A DNA stretch of 64,000 nucleotides from Nitrososphaerota archaeon (GTDB lineage Archaea > Thermoproteota > Nitrososphaeria > Nitrososphaerales > Gagatemarchaeaceae): NCBI GenBank assembly GCA_028867035.1, contig JAGWHB010000003.1, forward strand, positions 304,960 to 368,959, written 5' to 3'. The notes under the pieces are model-generated. The model did no database searches. It was not told where the DNA came from and saw only the letters and a list, made by a program, of their open reading frames with translations. The position numbers and the translations under genes are program-made. How positions within the stretch are numbered: position 1 is the first letter of the stretch; each line of letters starts with the position of its first letter. Shown here piece after piece: positions 47,766 through 56,940 of this stretch.

Positions 47766-48977
47766 ATGGACAGCTTCAACGAACTCCAGCTTCATCCTGC
47801 CATCAAGAAAGGGGTGATGTCCGCCGGCTACCTCAGGCCGTTTCCCATCCAGGCTCAGGCCATAGGCCCCCTCCTTGAAGGGAAGAGCCTCATCGGCCAG
47901 GCAAAGGCGGGCTCGGGAAAGACCCTGGCCTTCGGCATCCCACTTGTACAGGCGGTGGACGAGAAGATGCCCTGGGTGCAGGCCCTTGTCCTCGCCCCCA
48001 CGAGGGAGCTTGCTGTCCAGATAACGCTGGAGCTCCAGAAGATAGGATCCTACACGGCGGTGAGGGTCGTCACGATCTACGGCGGACAGTCGATGAACGT
48101 CCAGCTCGATGCGCTCAGGAGAGGCGCCCACATCGTGGTGGGGACACCTGGGAGAACCATCGACCACATCAAACGTGGGACCCTGAAGCTCGACTCGGTC
48201 AAGTTCGTGATCGTCGACGAAGCCGACATCATGCTCGACATGGGATTCATCGAAGACGTCGACTACATCCTCGCCAGGACCCAGAAGAACAAGCAGATGG
48301 CGCTCTTCTCGGCAACCATGCCGAGGTCCATCGTCCAGCTCTCGCAAAGGTACATGGCCGACCCGGTGAGGGTCATGGTCGACCAGAACGAACCGTCTGC
48401 GGAGACGCTCGAGCAGTTCTACGCCAGGGTCGAAAGGGACGAGAAGCTCCCTCTCCTTCTGGACATACTCGCCAAGGAGAACAGGAAGAGCGCCGTCATA
48501 TTCTGCAGGACCAGGCACGGCACGATACGGCTCGCCAAGGAGCTGGACAGACGATTCCTCAGCGTCGTGGCGCTTCACGGAGACCTTTCCCAGAGCCAGA
48601 GGGACCACTCCATGGGCCTTTTCAGGTCCGGGAGGGCGGACGTGCTCGTCGCGACTGACGTGGCCAGCCGAGGCATCGACGTCAGGCAGGTCGACTGTGT
48701 CATCAACTACGACGTCCCCGAGGACCCCACGGTGTACTTCCACCGGGTTGGGAGGACGGCGAGGGCCGGGGACATCGGCAAGTCGTACACCTTCGTAAGC
48801 AGGGACGAGGCACCCGACTTCGCAAGGATACTCTCACTCGCGAAGGCGCCGATCAAGCCCCTGAGGGAGGAGGATGCGAGACAGCCAAAGCCCACCCTCT
48901 CATCACGCGGCCCGAGGCCCTGGCGGCACGGCCGGGGGGAGAGGAACAGGGGCCGACCCTCCCGCTGGCGGCGATAA
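47766..48977 (+). CDS. DEAD-box RNA helicase
   Basis: A 403-residue DEAD-box ATPase that remodels RNA. Motifs are all present: Q-motif PFPIQAQAI, Walker A AKAGSGKT, Ia PTRELAVQ, Ib TPGR, DEAD in VIVDEADIMLDMGF, SAT in LFSATMPRS, VATDVASRGID and HRVGRTARAG. The basic Gly/Arg tail (GPRPWRHGRGERNRGRPSR) should bind RNA. ATG start at 47766. aIF1A follows 40 bases later on the same strand, which suggests a link to translation or ribosome assembly. Confidence 0.96.
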   Translation: MDSFNELQLHPAIKKGVMSAGYLRPFPIQAQAIGPLLEGKSLIGQAKAGSGKTLAFGIPLVQAVDEKMPWVQALVLAPTRELAVQITLELQKIGSYTAVRVVTIYGGQSMNVQLDALRRGAHIVVGTPGRTIDHIKRGTLKLDSVKFVIVDEADIMLDMGFIEDVDYILARTQKNKQMALFSATMPRSIVQLSQRYMADPVRVMVDQNEPSAETLEQFYARVERDEKLPLLLDILAKENRKSAVIFCRTRHGTIRLAKELDRRFLSVVALHGDLSQSQRDHSMGLFRSGRADVLVATDVASRGIDVRQVDCVINYDVPEDPTVYFHRVGRTARAGDIGKSYTFVSRDEAPDFARILSLAKAPIKPLREEDARQPKPTLSSRGPRPWRHGRGERNRGRPSRWRR

Positions 48978-49017
48978 ATCGTTAATATCCACCAGACATC
49001 GGCGTAGGTGAGACTGA

Positions 49018-49323
49018 ATGGGTAAGAGAAAGGTTCTGAGCGAAGCCAACCTGAAAGAGCTCGTCATGCCCCAGCAGGGCGAGATCCTGGGCAGGGCCAT
49101 CAAGATGACCGGCGGAGACCAGGTGATTGTGAAGTGCGCCGACGGCGTGACCCGCCAGTGCAGGATCAGGGGAAAGCTCAAGCGGAGGATGTGGATACGT
49201 GAACAGGATATAGTCCTCGTCGCACCATGGGACTTCGATAACAGAAAGGCTGACATCCTGTGGAGATACATCAGGGCCCACACCGAATGGCTCGAAGCCA
49301 ACGGCTACCTGAAGGGAATCTAG
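49018..49323 (+). CDS. eif1A: Translation initiation factor aIF1A
   Basis: A 101-residue OB-fold initiation factor that binds the small-subunit A site. Characteristic are LPQQGE-like MPQQGEILGRAIKMTGGDQV, VTRQCRIRGKLKRRMWIREQ, DIVLVAPWDF and KADILWRYIRAHTEWLEANG. ATG start at 49018. Its length equals that of archaeal relatives. Downstream of the DEAD helicase and upstream of an FAD oxidoreductase. Confidence 0.96.
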   Translation: MGKRKVLSEANLKELVMPQQGEILGRAIKMTGGDQVIVKCADGVTRQCRIRGKLKRRMWIREQDIVLVAPWDFDNRKADILWRYIRAHTEWLEANGYLKGI

Positions 49324-49360
49324 CCAAGAACCTTAACCTCCCAGCCGCGACACGAAGGAC

Positions 49361-50704
49361 ATGGCGTCTGACACCGAAGCAGACATACTCGTGGCCGGCG
49401 CGGGCGTCCTCGGTGTTACAATCGCTTACTGGGTCTCCAGCCTCTATGACTGCGACGTCGTCCTCGCCGACTCCTCCAATGCTCCGGCGATGCATGGTTC
49501 CTCGCGCAACACCGGCGTAATCCACAGGCCGTTCTACCTGGACCCGGTCAAGAAGCGTGTATTCGCGCGCACTTCGCTTATCTCGCACCCGCTGTGGAAG
49601 CGTCTGGCCCAAAGCGCAGGGCTGCCGTGGAAGCAGGTGGGGACGTTCAACGTTGCGCTGGAGGAATCCGAGGTGCGGACGATCGAGAAATACAGGTCCT
49701 GGGGCATTTCGAACGGGATGGATGAAAAGGAGCTAGACCTCCTCGACGGGAGGGGGGTCAGCTCGATGGAGCCCGAAGTAAAGTGCAGCTCAGGCCTGCT
49801 GTCTAGAACAGACGTGTCAGTGGACTTCGGCGCTTTTACTCGGCACATCTGGAAGGCCGTGCTTTCCCGCCATGTGAGATTCTTGGGCGGACACCGTTTC
49901 CTCTCCGCGCGTGTTCGGCGAGACGTGACCGAGGCTGAATTCCGCTCTGACGAGGGGCCACACGCCGTCCGGTGCAGATATCTGATCAACGCCGCGGGTG
50001 GAGGCGCGCTCTCGATCGCACACGCTCTTGGGCTTGCGAGGGAATACGCTGTCATGAACTTCAGAGGCGAATACTGGGTCGTGGACGAGCCGTTCGCCTC
50101 AAGGGTGAGTTCAAACATATACAGACCCCCCGCATTTCCACAGTATCCCTTCCTCGATCCTCACTTCGTCGTGCGCGCAGACGGTTCTAGGCAGATAGGA
50201 CCCAACGCCGTGATGGTCCCCGGCCCGTACATATATTCAGGCGTGGGCCTGACGAAGCTCAAGGGCTTACTGGACGGGCCCATCAGACCAAAGGCGCGCC
50301 TCCTTACAAGCGGAGACTTCATCTCGCTCCTGTCGAGAGAGTGGAAGAGCTCACTTTCGAAGAGTGCCATGTGCGACCGGGTCAGGAAATTTGTCCCTGG
50401 ACTGGAAGCCAGGATGCTCAGGCGGCGCGCCGTGTTCGGTGTGAGGAGCTCGGTAGTCGGCTCCTCGGGCTTCGTCCCGGAGGCCCTGGTTCTCAAGGGA
50501 ACCGCCTCGGCGCACATCATCAACTACAATTCGCCCGGGGCTACAGGGGCGCCAGCGTTCTCCGCGATGGTGATTGCCGAACTCCGGTCAGCCGGGATGC
50601 TCGACTCGTTCAGACAAAAGCAAGGAGATGCCCCGATCCCTGGGTGGGACTTCGAATCGGTGACCGCCCGGCTCTACGCGGGTCAGCGATACCTCCTGCG
50701 ATAG
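49361..50704 (+). CDS. FAD-dependent oxidoreductase (L-2-hydroxyglutarate oxidase / G3P dehydrogenase-like)
   Basis: A 447-residue DAO-fold flavoenzyme. The N-terminal FAD site is ADILVAGAGVLGVTIAYWVS (GxGxxG), with HGSSRNTGVIHRPFYLDPVK as in LhgO-type oxidases, and LINAAGGGALSIAHALGL later. The C-terminal region VKFVPGLE-like and PGATGAPAFSAMVIAEL complete the FAD cradle. Likely oxidises a 2-hydroxy acid or related compound; the substrate is uncertain. ATG start at 49361. It overlaps the convergent MFS gene by 22 bases. Confidence 0.87.
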   Translation: MASDTEADILVAGAGVLGVTIAYWVSSLYDCDVVLADSSNAPAMHGSSRNTGVIHRPFYLDPVKKRVFARTSLISHPLWKRLAQSAGLPWKQVGTFNVALEESEVRTIEKYRSWGISNGMDEKELDLLDGRGVSSMEPEVKCSSGLLSRTDVSVDFGAFTRHIWKAVLSRHVRFLGGHRFLSARVRRDVTEAEFRSDEGPHAVRCRYLINAAGGGALSIAHALGLAREYAVMNFRGEYWVVDEPFASRVSSNIYRPPAFPQYPFLDPHFVVRADGSRQIGPNAVMVPGPYIYSGVGLTKLKGLLDGPIRPKARLLTSGDFISLLSREWKSSLSKSAMCDRVRKFVPGLEARMLRRRAVFGVRSSVVGSSGFVPEALVLKGTASAHIINYNSPGATGAPAFSAMVIAELRSAGMLDSFRQKQGDAPIPGWDFESVTARLYAGQRYLLR

Positions 50705-51873
50705 GTCGCGAACGTCATCAGGTCGTACACGATTTTCACCCCTCCGCCGGCGAAGGGCACCGCGGAAATGAGCCCAAGGCCCAGGGTCTCCGCCGCCACC
50801 GGTCCCGCTACGAAGGACCCTGCGCTCCTCAGGGTGTTGGTGACCGCGTAGGCCTGCACCCTCTCCTCCTTGGGGAACATCTCGGTCATCAGGGCCTGTC
50901 TGGCGGGGACGTCCATCTGAGACAGGCTCTGCCTGAGGAAGAGGAACAGGAGCGCGAGGACAAGGGAGCCCGCCACGCCCATCATGATCAGGAAAGCGCT
51001 TGAAACGAGGTGAGTGTACACCATGGTCCGGAGGTTCCCTATCCTCAGGGCGATGAAAGCCGACCCGTAGGTGGATGCTGCGGAGAGCACCGTGGCTACG
51101 AAGAATATCGGCCCCAGGGCCTCGAGTTGCAGGCCATAGGTCGAATTGAGCCAGATCGTGAGAAGGTATGTAGTCACGAACACCGCTCCGAATGCATCTA
51201 CTGAGAAAAGGCCTGCCAGCCGCACCACGTCTTTCCTTCCTTGCGGGCTCAGGTTAGCCAGCCCTGGCTTTACTGCGCGGCCCACCTCCAGGCCCTGGAG
51301 CCTGCTGTACACCGCGAAAAGCACCGCCCCCGCGAGTCCGAATCCCACGAATATCACCTGGAACGAGGCGAGGCTGTTCCCGAGCAGGCCGGGCCCGGAG
51401 GAAGCGAGCTGGCCGAGGGCCGCTGCCGAGTACCCGATCAGGTTGTACCGGCCGAATGCCTTCACGGCCGATTCCGCGGGAGCCAGCTCAGGGAGCACCC
51501 CTGCCTCTATAGATTGGAAGGGCCCTGCCTCGGTTCCGGTGGTGCTGATGTTGCCGATGAAGCACGCGAGTATGATGGGGATCGCCGAGGTGCTGACGGC
51601 CATGATGGACCCCGCAGCTACCATCAGGGTGCTGAAAGTCTGGAGCAGCCTCTTCCGCCCGACCGCAGCGTCAAGATAAGTGACTACGACGTTAGAGAAC
51701 GCGTTCCCTGCGAGGATGGCCACCAGGACCAGTCCCTGGAACAGCGGGCCATACCCGAGCGTCTTGAGGTAGAAGGGCATCGTGATGCTGAGTAGGCCTG
51801 AAACAAAGACCCGGACCCCTTTCGCAAAGTAGACTGGGATCGGGCCAGGACGGTGAGAAGCCGGTCCGCTCAA
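50683..51873 (-). CDS. Major facilitator superfamily transporter
   Basis: A 396-residue MFS protein with about twelve helices. YLDAAVGRKRLLQTFSTLMV is the A-type loop motif, and KEERVQAYAVTNTLRSAGSF is the matching cytoplasmic segment in the C-terminal half. I start at TTG 51871-51873, which overlaps the ChrB-domain gene stop (TTGA). The longer frame would add 18 residues overlapping that gene. Coupling to a ChrB-like protein suggests an exporter of chromate or another oxyanion, as in some bacterial ChrB-MFS pairs; this is inferred. Confidence 0.88.
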   Translation of the reverse strand: MSGPASHRPGPIPVYFAKGVRVFVSGLLSITMPFYLKTLGYGPLFQGLVLVAILAGNAFSNVVVTYLDAAVGRKRLLQTFSTLMVAAGSIMAVSTSAIPIILACFIGNISTTGTEAGPFQSIEAGVLPELAPAESAVKAFGRYNLIGYSAAALGQLASSGPGLLGNSLASFQVIFVGFGLAGAVLFAVYSRLQGLEVGRAVKPGLANLSPQGRKDVVRLAGLFSVDAFGAVFVTTYLLTIWLNSTYGLQLEALGPIFFVATVLSAASTYGSAFIALRIGNLRTMVYTHLVSSAFLIMMGVAGSLVLALLFLFLRQSLSQMDVPARQALMTEMFPKEERVQAYAVTNTLRSAGSFVAGPVAAETLGLGLISAVPFAGGGVKIVYDLMTFATYRRRYR

Positions 51874-52343
51874 CTCGATGGCTTGGAGTGTTCCAGGGCC
51901 ACCGTTCCGGCTACCCTCCCCTTGCAAAATTGGTAGAGCGCGTCATAATACGGGAACTGAATCTTCATGTTATCGTGGTCGTCCTTTGCAATCACTCTGA
52001 ATCCGGCGGCAGCTGCTTCGAGCCCTGCCGACTCGGCGGGCGCGTCAGAGATTTTGGCGTCCGCCCCTCTGACTATCTTCGCCAGTTCCAGCAGCCCCGG
52101 ATCGTTCAAGCGATACTTCCTGATCAGGGCGTCGAAGCTCACGAACTGCTTGTCTCCCTCCTTGTAATGCGTCAGCTCCACGCCCGGCGAATCGAACGGC
52201 GTAGCGCCCTCCCTCTTGGCGGTCTCGACGACCTTGTCCGCAGGGACGAACAGGAACTCTGCTTCTGGGTCAACGAACCTCTTGATGAGCCACGGACATG
52301 CAATCCTGTCAACCTTTGCCTTCTCCCGAGTGACCCACTTCAA
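51870..52343 (-). CDS. ChrB-type chromate-resistance domain protein
   Basis: A 157-residue protein matching the C-terminal ChrB domain: MKWVTREKAKVDRIACPWLI, KRFVDPEAEFLFVP, TPFDSPGVELTHYKEG and ALYQFCKGRV. In bacteria ChrB senses chromate and regulates the ChrA exporter. No HTH or ChrA gene is present here. It is translationally coupled to the MFS transporter. ATG start at 52341-52343. The actual inducer may differ. Confidence 0.88.
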   Translation of the reverse strand: MKWVTREKAKVDRIACPWLIKRFVDPEAEFLFVPADKVVETAKREGATPFDSPGVELTHYKEGDKQFVSFDALIRKYRLNDPGLLELAKIVRGADAKISDAPAESAGLEAAAAGFRVIAKDDHDNMKIQFPYYDALYQFCKGRVAGTVALEHSKPSS

Positions 52344-52376
52344 GGATGACGGCCCGGAGGTGAACGATTCCGATAT

Positions 52377-53120
52377 CTAAGGACTGCCCCGTTTCCGACC
52401 GCTGTAAGCGAACACGACCCCTCCGGCGAACCGGGCCGTCCTTATGGTCTCGAATCCCTTCTCTTCCATTGTGCCGACTATGTCCCTGTCCCATGTCGTC
52501 TGTTCGATTATCCACGGAAGGTTGCTGAACGTGAAAGCCTCCTCCCTCTTTGCCAGACTCAGCGCCAGCCCCACAACTCGCAGGCCTCCCTGGATGTAAA
52601 GTTCGAGAAGGGGGGACACCGGCCCTCGGGGCCTGGCGAAGTCGTAGAGCAGCACCATGGCCCCTGGTTTACTCACGCGGGCCAGCTCGTCCGTGAATCT
52701 ACCGATGTCGACGTATTTTGGGACGTAGCAGCTGACGACGGAATCGAAGGAACCGTCAGGGAACGGGAGGGACTCGGCGTCAGAGTTCACAAGCAGCGCG
52801 ACGCCAGGAATGCGCTTTCCCATGCCCCTCCTTACCATCTCTGGGGCAAGGTCGAGACCCACGAAGCGGCACTTCCAGCCTGCAAGCCCCTCTTCCAACC
52901 TGAGGGTACCACAGCCGATGTCGAGCACCAAATCCCCCTCCTGGATGCCCATCCTTTGGACGGCCCATCTCTTCCAGTGGCGGTCCTGATAGAGCGTGGC
53001 TATGTCCAGCGCCGCGTCGTACGACTGAGCGAGGCCAGAGAATATCTTCGAGGAGGTCTGCTTCATCGAGCCCTCCGTATCTGCGCGCATTTCTTGTTCA
53101 GACTTCCAAGCCTTGGCCAT
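52377..53120 (-). CDS. UbiE-like SAM-dependent methyltransferase
   Basis: A 247-residue class I methyltransferase. FSGLAQSYDAALDIATLYQD at the start, LVLDIGCGTLRLEEGLAG (motif I), FVGLDLAPEMVRRGMGKRIP, NSDAESLPFPDGSFDSVVSC and KPGAMVLLYDFARPRGP fit the UbiE/MenG type. Quinone or small-lipid methylation is plausible. It lies opposite a polytopic membrane protein that may be prenyltransferase-like, which would suit quinone synthesis, but this is tentative. ATG start at 53118-53120. Confidence 0.88.
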   Translation of the reverse strand: MAKAWKSEQEMRADTEGSMKQTSSKIFSGLAQSYDAALDIATLYQDRHWKRWAVQRMGIQEGDLVLDIGCGTLRLEEGLAGWKCRFVGLDLAPEMVRRGMGKRIPGVALLVNSDAESLPFPDGSFDSVVSCYVPKYVDIGRFTDELARVSKPGAMVLLYDFARPRGPVSPLLELYIQGGLRVVGLALSLAKREEAFTFSNLPWIIEQTTWDRDIVGTMEEKGFETIRTARFAGGVVFAYSGRKRGSP

Positions 53121-53214
53121 TCTTATCCTCTTGGAATTAGGGGGGGCAGAAAGCGAGCAGGCGCGCCGGAGCTGTCTTGGGGAGCATCGACGCCCTCAGT
53201 AACGGTCAAAAGCC

Positions 53215-53946
53215 ATGGCGCCCATGCGGCAGAGTTTGAGCGGGACCAAGGAGGAGACACGAGCGAATGAATGGTACGTCCCGAAGCACGGTCCCAGAAA
53301 GATCAGGCTCCTCGTCGGCCTCAGCTTCTATCCGTATTCCCTGATGAACGCCAGCTATGTCTTGCTGGGCTCGTTGCTCGCCACTCCGGTCCACTTTGAC
53401 AGGATGGCCGGGATGGCCCTGGTCTACCTGCTTGCCGTCGGAGTCTCCGCCCACTCCCTCGACGCCCTCGCTCCCAACAAGCCCTGGGGGAACTTCCTGA
53501 CTCGCCGGCAGCTGCTCATCCTCGCTATCGCCGCCCTGGTCCCTGCCCTCGGGTTGGGCCTCTTCTATGCTCTGGCCTACGCCCCTCTGCTCCTGCCCCT
53601 GGGCGTCGCAGAAATATTCTTCCTCCTCGCCTACAACCTCGAGCTCTTCGGCGGGAAGTTCCACACCGACTTCTGGTTCGCCGCCTCCTGGGGCTTCCTC
53701 CCAGTCCTGGCGGGGTATGCCGTGCAGACCGATTCCCTCAGCCTCAGCTCCTTGGCCGGGGGCCTCTTCGGATTCTTCACGGCCTTCGTCGAGATAAACG
53801 CGTCAAGGCCCTACAAGGCCCTGAAACGTGACCCCCATGGCGAGTCGTCCGAGGTCGCTTCCAGGCTGGAGTCGATCCTCAAGGGCATCGTGGCCACCGT
53901 CCTCGCGGCGGCCGCAGCCCTGCTCATGCTCAGGCTCTTCGCCTGA
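53215..53946 (+). CDS. Polytopic membrane protein, possibly UbiA-like
   Basis: A 243-residue protein with six or seven hydrophobic helices. After helix 2 comes VSAHSLDALAPNKPWGNFLT, which could be a degenerate form of the aspartate-rich loop of UbiA prenyltransferases, and FLTRRQLLILAIAALVPALG follows in a UbiA-like pattern. The second Asp-rich loop is not clear, so enzymatic activity is doubtful. ATG start at 53215, or the ATG three codons later. Divergent from the UbiE-like methyltransferase; the reductase gene follows 24 bases downstream. Confidence 0.6.
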   Translation: MAPMRQSLSGTKEETRANEWYVPKHGPRKIRLLVGLSFYPYSLMNASYVLLGSLLATPVHFDRMAGMALVYLLAVGVSAHSLDALAPNKPWGNFLTRRQLLILAIAALVPALGLGLFYALAYAPLLLPLGVAEIFFLLAYNLELFGGKFHTDFWFAASWGFLPVLAGYAVQTDSLSLSSLAGGLFGFFTAFVEINASRPYKALKRDPHGESSEVASRLESILKGIVATVLAAAAALLMLRLFA

Positions 53947-53970
53947 GTCCTTCTGTGTTTATAGCGGTCT

Positions 53971-55416
53971 GTGTTGCGGCTTCCAATCACGAAAGACTAC
54001 GACCTGATCGTTATCGGGACCGGCTCGTCGATGAACATAGTCGACCCCATGATCAGGGAGAATCCTCGAATGAAGATCGCCGTCATAGACAAGGACGAGC
54101 CCGGGGGCATCTGCCTGACCAGGGGTTGCATCCCTTCAAAGATCCTGCTCTACCCTGCCGAGCTCGTGCGCCTTGCCGAGAAGGCAAGAGAATTCGGCAT
54201 CGCCACCGAAATCAAATCAATCGACTTCGCCCAGGTCATGGGAAGGATGAGGGCCCTTATCGACGCGGACATCGACTCGATCCGCAGAGGCCTCTCTTCT
54301 TCCGAGAACATCGACTACTTCCAAGACACGGCCGAGTTCGTGGAACCTTACACTCTGAAGGTCGGCGGGAAGACGATCAAATCGAAGCTCATCTTCCTGT
54401 GCACGGGCTCCCAGACCACCATCCCCCCGGTGAAAGGCCTTGCCGACGCGGGGTACATGACGAGCGACGAAGTACTCAGGCTCAAGACCCTTCCCAGGAG
54501 CGTCGCCGTGATAGGAGGCGGATACATAGCAGCCGAGATGGGCCACTTCCTCGCCGCGATGGGGTCTCAGGTGACAATCGTAGGACGTAACCCCCAATTC
54601 ATCCCTGAGGAGGAGCCCGAGGTGTCAGAGGTACTGAAGAACGAGCTGTCGCGGCACATGACCATCTTGACCAATTCCGAAGTCAAGGAGGTAAAGGTGT
54701 CTGGGGGGCTCAAGCGGCTCACCGCAACCGACAGGAAGACAGGCAAGGGCAGGGAGATCGCAGCCGAGGAGATCCTGGTCGCCGCAGGACGTGGCCCAAC
54801 GTCAGGCATCCTGCACCCTGAGAGAGGAGGCGTCGCAACGGGCGAGAAAGGATGGATAAAGGTCGACGAATACCTGGAGACCACCCAGCCCGGGGTCTGG
54901 GCCATGGGGGACGCCGACGGCCGGTTCCTGTTCAAGCACGTGGCCAACTATGAATCAGAGATTGTCTACTACAACGCGGTCCTGAAGAGGAAGGTGAAGG
55001 CCGACTACCACGCTGTCCCTCACGCTGTCTTCACCTACCCGGAAGCGGCGGGGGTGGGGATGAAGGAGGCAGAGGCAGTGGAGAAGTTCGGGAAGGACGG
55101 CATCCTGATAGGGTTCTACAAGTACGAGGACACGGCGAAGGGTGAGGCGATGGCGGCGAAGGACTACTTCGTCAAGGTGATCATGGAGAAAGAAACCGAG
55201 AAGATCGTCGGCGCCCACATAGCCGGGCCCTACGCTTCGGTCCTGATACAGGAGCTGGTGAACGCGATGTACACCGGAGACCAGGGGCCCAGGGACCTCA
55301 GGCGCTCGATGTACACGCACCCTGCGTTGAACGAGGTCGTCCAGCGTGCGCTCTACTCGGTGTACAGCGTCGATGACTACCACGCCATGTCGTCACACTC
55401 GCATCATCACGGGTAG
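53971..55416 (+). CDS. Pyridine nucleotide-disulfide oxidoreductase (dihydrolipoamide dehydrogenase-like)
   Basis: A 481-residue flavoprotein disulfide reductase. FAD site YDLIVIGTGSSMNIVDPMI, redox-active cysteines in GGICLTRGCIPSKILLYPAE (C-X4-C), NAD(P) site VAVIGGGYIAAEMGHFLA, second FAD motif GVWAMGDADGRFLFKHVANY, and the dimer-interface His in THPALNEVVQRAL. The first GxGxxG is altered to GTGSSM, as in some mycothione-reductase/MerA-like proteins. The C-terminus ends in a His-rich tail (SSHSHHHG) that may bind metal. GTG start at 53971. Disulfide substrate unknown. Confidence 0.9.
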   Translation: MLRLPITKDYDLIVIGTGSSMNIVDPMIRENPRMKIAVIDKDEPGGICLTRGCIPSKILLYPAELVRLAEKAREFGIATEIKSIDFAQVMGRMRALIDADIDSIRRGLSSSENIDYFQDTAEFVEPYTLKVGGKTIKSKLIFLCTGSQTTIPPVKGLADAGYMTSDEVLRLKTLPRSVAVIGGGYIAAEMGHFLAAMGSQVTIVGRNPQFIPEEEPEVSEVLKNELSRHMTILTNSEVKEVKVSGGLKRLTATDRKTGKGREIAAEEILVAAGRGPTSGILHPERGGVATGEKGWIKVDEYLETTQPGVWAMGDADGRFLFKHVANYESEIVYYNAVLKRKVKADYHAVPHAVFTYPEAAGVGMKEAEAVEKFGKDGILIGFYKYEDTAKGEAMAAKDYFVKVIMEKETEKIVGAHIAGPYASVLIQELVNAMYTGDQGPRDLRRSMYTHPALNEVVQRALYSVYSVDDYHAMSSHSHHHG

Positions 55417-55431
55417 CGGGCGTCGCAGGCT

Positions 55432-56922
55432 TCAGCTCACGTCTACGACAAAGTATGCGGACTGCTGCACGCCCCCCTCTGTCAAGGTAACCGCGACTGT
55501 GTAGATTCCCTTTGCGATGGACTGAGCGACAGAAACTTGCACATCGAGTTTGTATGGCGAGCTTCCGGCGGGGATCGTCGTAACGCCGGGCGCCAAGTGG
55601 ATGAGGTTCGGGGCCGAAGCAAAGTTCTCGGAGTCGGAGGCGTTGACGTTCAGCGAAGTCCAGCTCCCTGTGACCATGAGAGACACTGTCCCGCTCCCTC
55701 CGGGTGGAAGCGCGACCGTACCGTTGGTCCCTGACAGCACGACCTGGAACTCCGGTTTGTAGTTCCCATCCAGGTATCCCACGTAGTTCCCTGACTCGGA
55801 GGTGAACCAGAGCCCTCCGCTCGCGAGGGCGAAGGACTCGTCGTTCTGTATCCCCGCACCGCTCGAAGCGGGCGGGCTGGACTCGCTTATCTCAGTCAAC
55901 GTCCCCGCCGTCCTGTCCAGGATCGCCAACTTGTTGGCGTAGTGCTCGTTGAACCAGACCGTGGTGCCGCTCGCATAGACGACAAGCGGCAGGGTTGTGG
56001 ATGTCCACGGGACCCTCGAGGTAGGATACTTCGTCCAGGCTCCGGTCGCGAAGTCATAGCTGGCTATGCTTGACGCCCCGTGCTGGGCCACCCATATCCT
56101 CCCATCAGAATAGGAGACGCTTGTCGGGAGCACCAACCTGTACGAGCCCCCCACCACGGTGGGAGAGATGTCCTCGGACGAGGATGAAGGGTCGAACGAA
56201 TAGATGTGGCCGGTGCAGATGCATGTCTTCGACGTGGCGTTCTCGGCCTCGTTGACGGTAGCGAGGAAGGCCAACGACGAGTTAACGAAGTCGACCTGAA
56301 TCGGCTGGTCGGCGCCCAGGCCTAACAGGTTGACTATCGACAACGTCATGTTCGGATAAATCCTGCCCAGCCTTGCGGGGCTGTCGTCAGATGTGAACCA
56401 GAGGTTGCCGTCCGGCCCTACCGCAAGCCAATATGGGTATGCGGCGTTGCGCGTCGTATTTATCCTCACAGTCGAACCGTCGGCCGGGTTGAGGCCCATG
56501 ACGGCGTTCGCAAACTCGTCGGCGGCCCACACCCTGCCATTCCATAGCGCTATCCCGGAGGAGCTGGCCTGGTAGAGGCAGTCAGGGGGCTGGGGGGTCG
56601 GGTACCCCGGCCATGCATACTCTACAAGTGTGCCGTTGTTCGGATACAGGTGCGCGACCCCTGGGACCTCCTGCTCGGCGAACCAGACCGAACCGTCGAG
56701 AGCGGTGGCGACCGCGTTGGGCCACCTCCCCTGCCCCGGCAACGCATATTCTGTGACTGCGCCGAACGTGACGCTCGATACGTGACTCCTGGCTAGTTTC
56801 CCTCCCTGTATGGGTGCACACTGGGACCCCTGCTGGGCATAGTACGTCTCATACACTGCGAAGGTGCTTACCACTAGGATGGCTAGCACGACCAGTGCTG
56901 CCGCGGCGATGCGGGTCTTCAC
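55432..56922 (-). CDS. Secreted beta-propeller protein (Vgb/NHL-like)
   Basis: A 496-residue protein anchored or exported by an N-terminal hydrophobic segment (AAALVVLAILVVSTFAVYET). About residues 50-375 form a seven-bladed propeller with repeated GxxWFxEx blades (TALDGSVWFAEQ, VGPDGNLWFTSD, YSDGRIWVAQHG), as in virginiamycin B lyase-like and NHL proteins. The C-terminal 110 residues are an Ig-like beta domain (GTVSLMVTGSW, IYTVAVTLTEGG). No lyase residues can be confirmed. It directly follows the acyl-CoA dehydrogenase gene but is probably functionally separate. Confidence 0.82.
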   Translation of the reverse strand: MKTRIAAAALVVLAILVVSTFAVYETYYAQQGSQCAPIQGGKLARSHVSSVTFGAVTEYALPGQGRWPNAVATALDGSVWFAEQEVPGVAHLYPNNGTLVEYAWPGYPTPQPPDCLYQASSSGIALWNGRVWAADEFANAVMGLNPADGSTVRINTTRNAAYPYWLAVGPDGNLWFTSDDSPARLGRIYPNMTLSIVNLLGLGADQPIQVDFVNSSLAFLATVNEAENATSKTCICTGHIYSFDPSSSSEDISPTVVGGSYRLVLPTSVSYSDGRIWVAQHGASSIASYDFATGAWTKYPTSRVPWTSTTLPLVVYASGTTVWFNEHYANKLAILDRTAGTLTEISESSPPASSGAGIQNDESFALASGGLWFTSESGNYVGYLDGNYKPEFQVVLSGTNGTVALPPGGSGTVSLMVTGSWTSLNVNASDSENFASAPNLIHLAPGVTTIPAGSSPYKLDVQVSVAQSIAKGIYTVAVTLTEGGVQQSAYFVVDVS

Positions 56923-56940
56923 AGGAATCCCCGGCCCTGG

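Noticed and set aside
47457-48743. Long minus-strand frame of 428 codons opposite the DEAD helicase
   Set aside because: It is the antisense shadow of a helicase with all motifs intact; its translation is low-complexity His/Arg/Val-rich.
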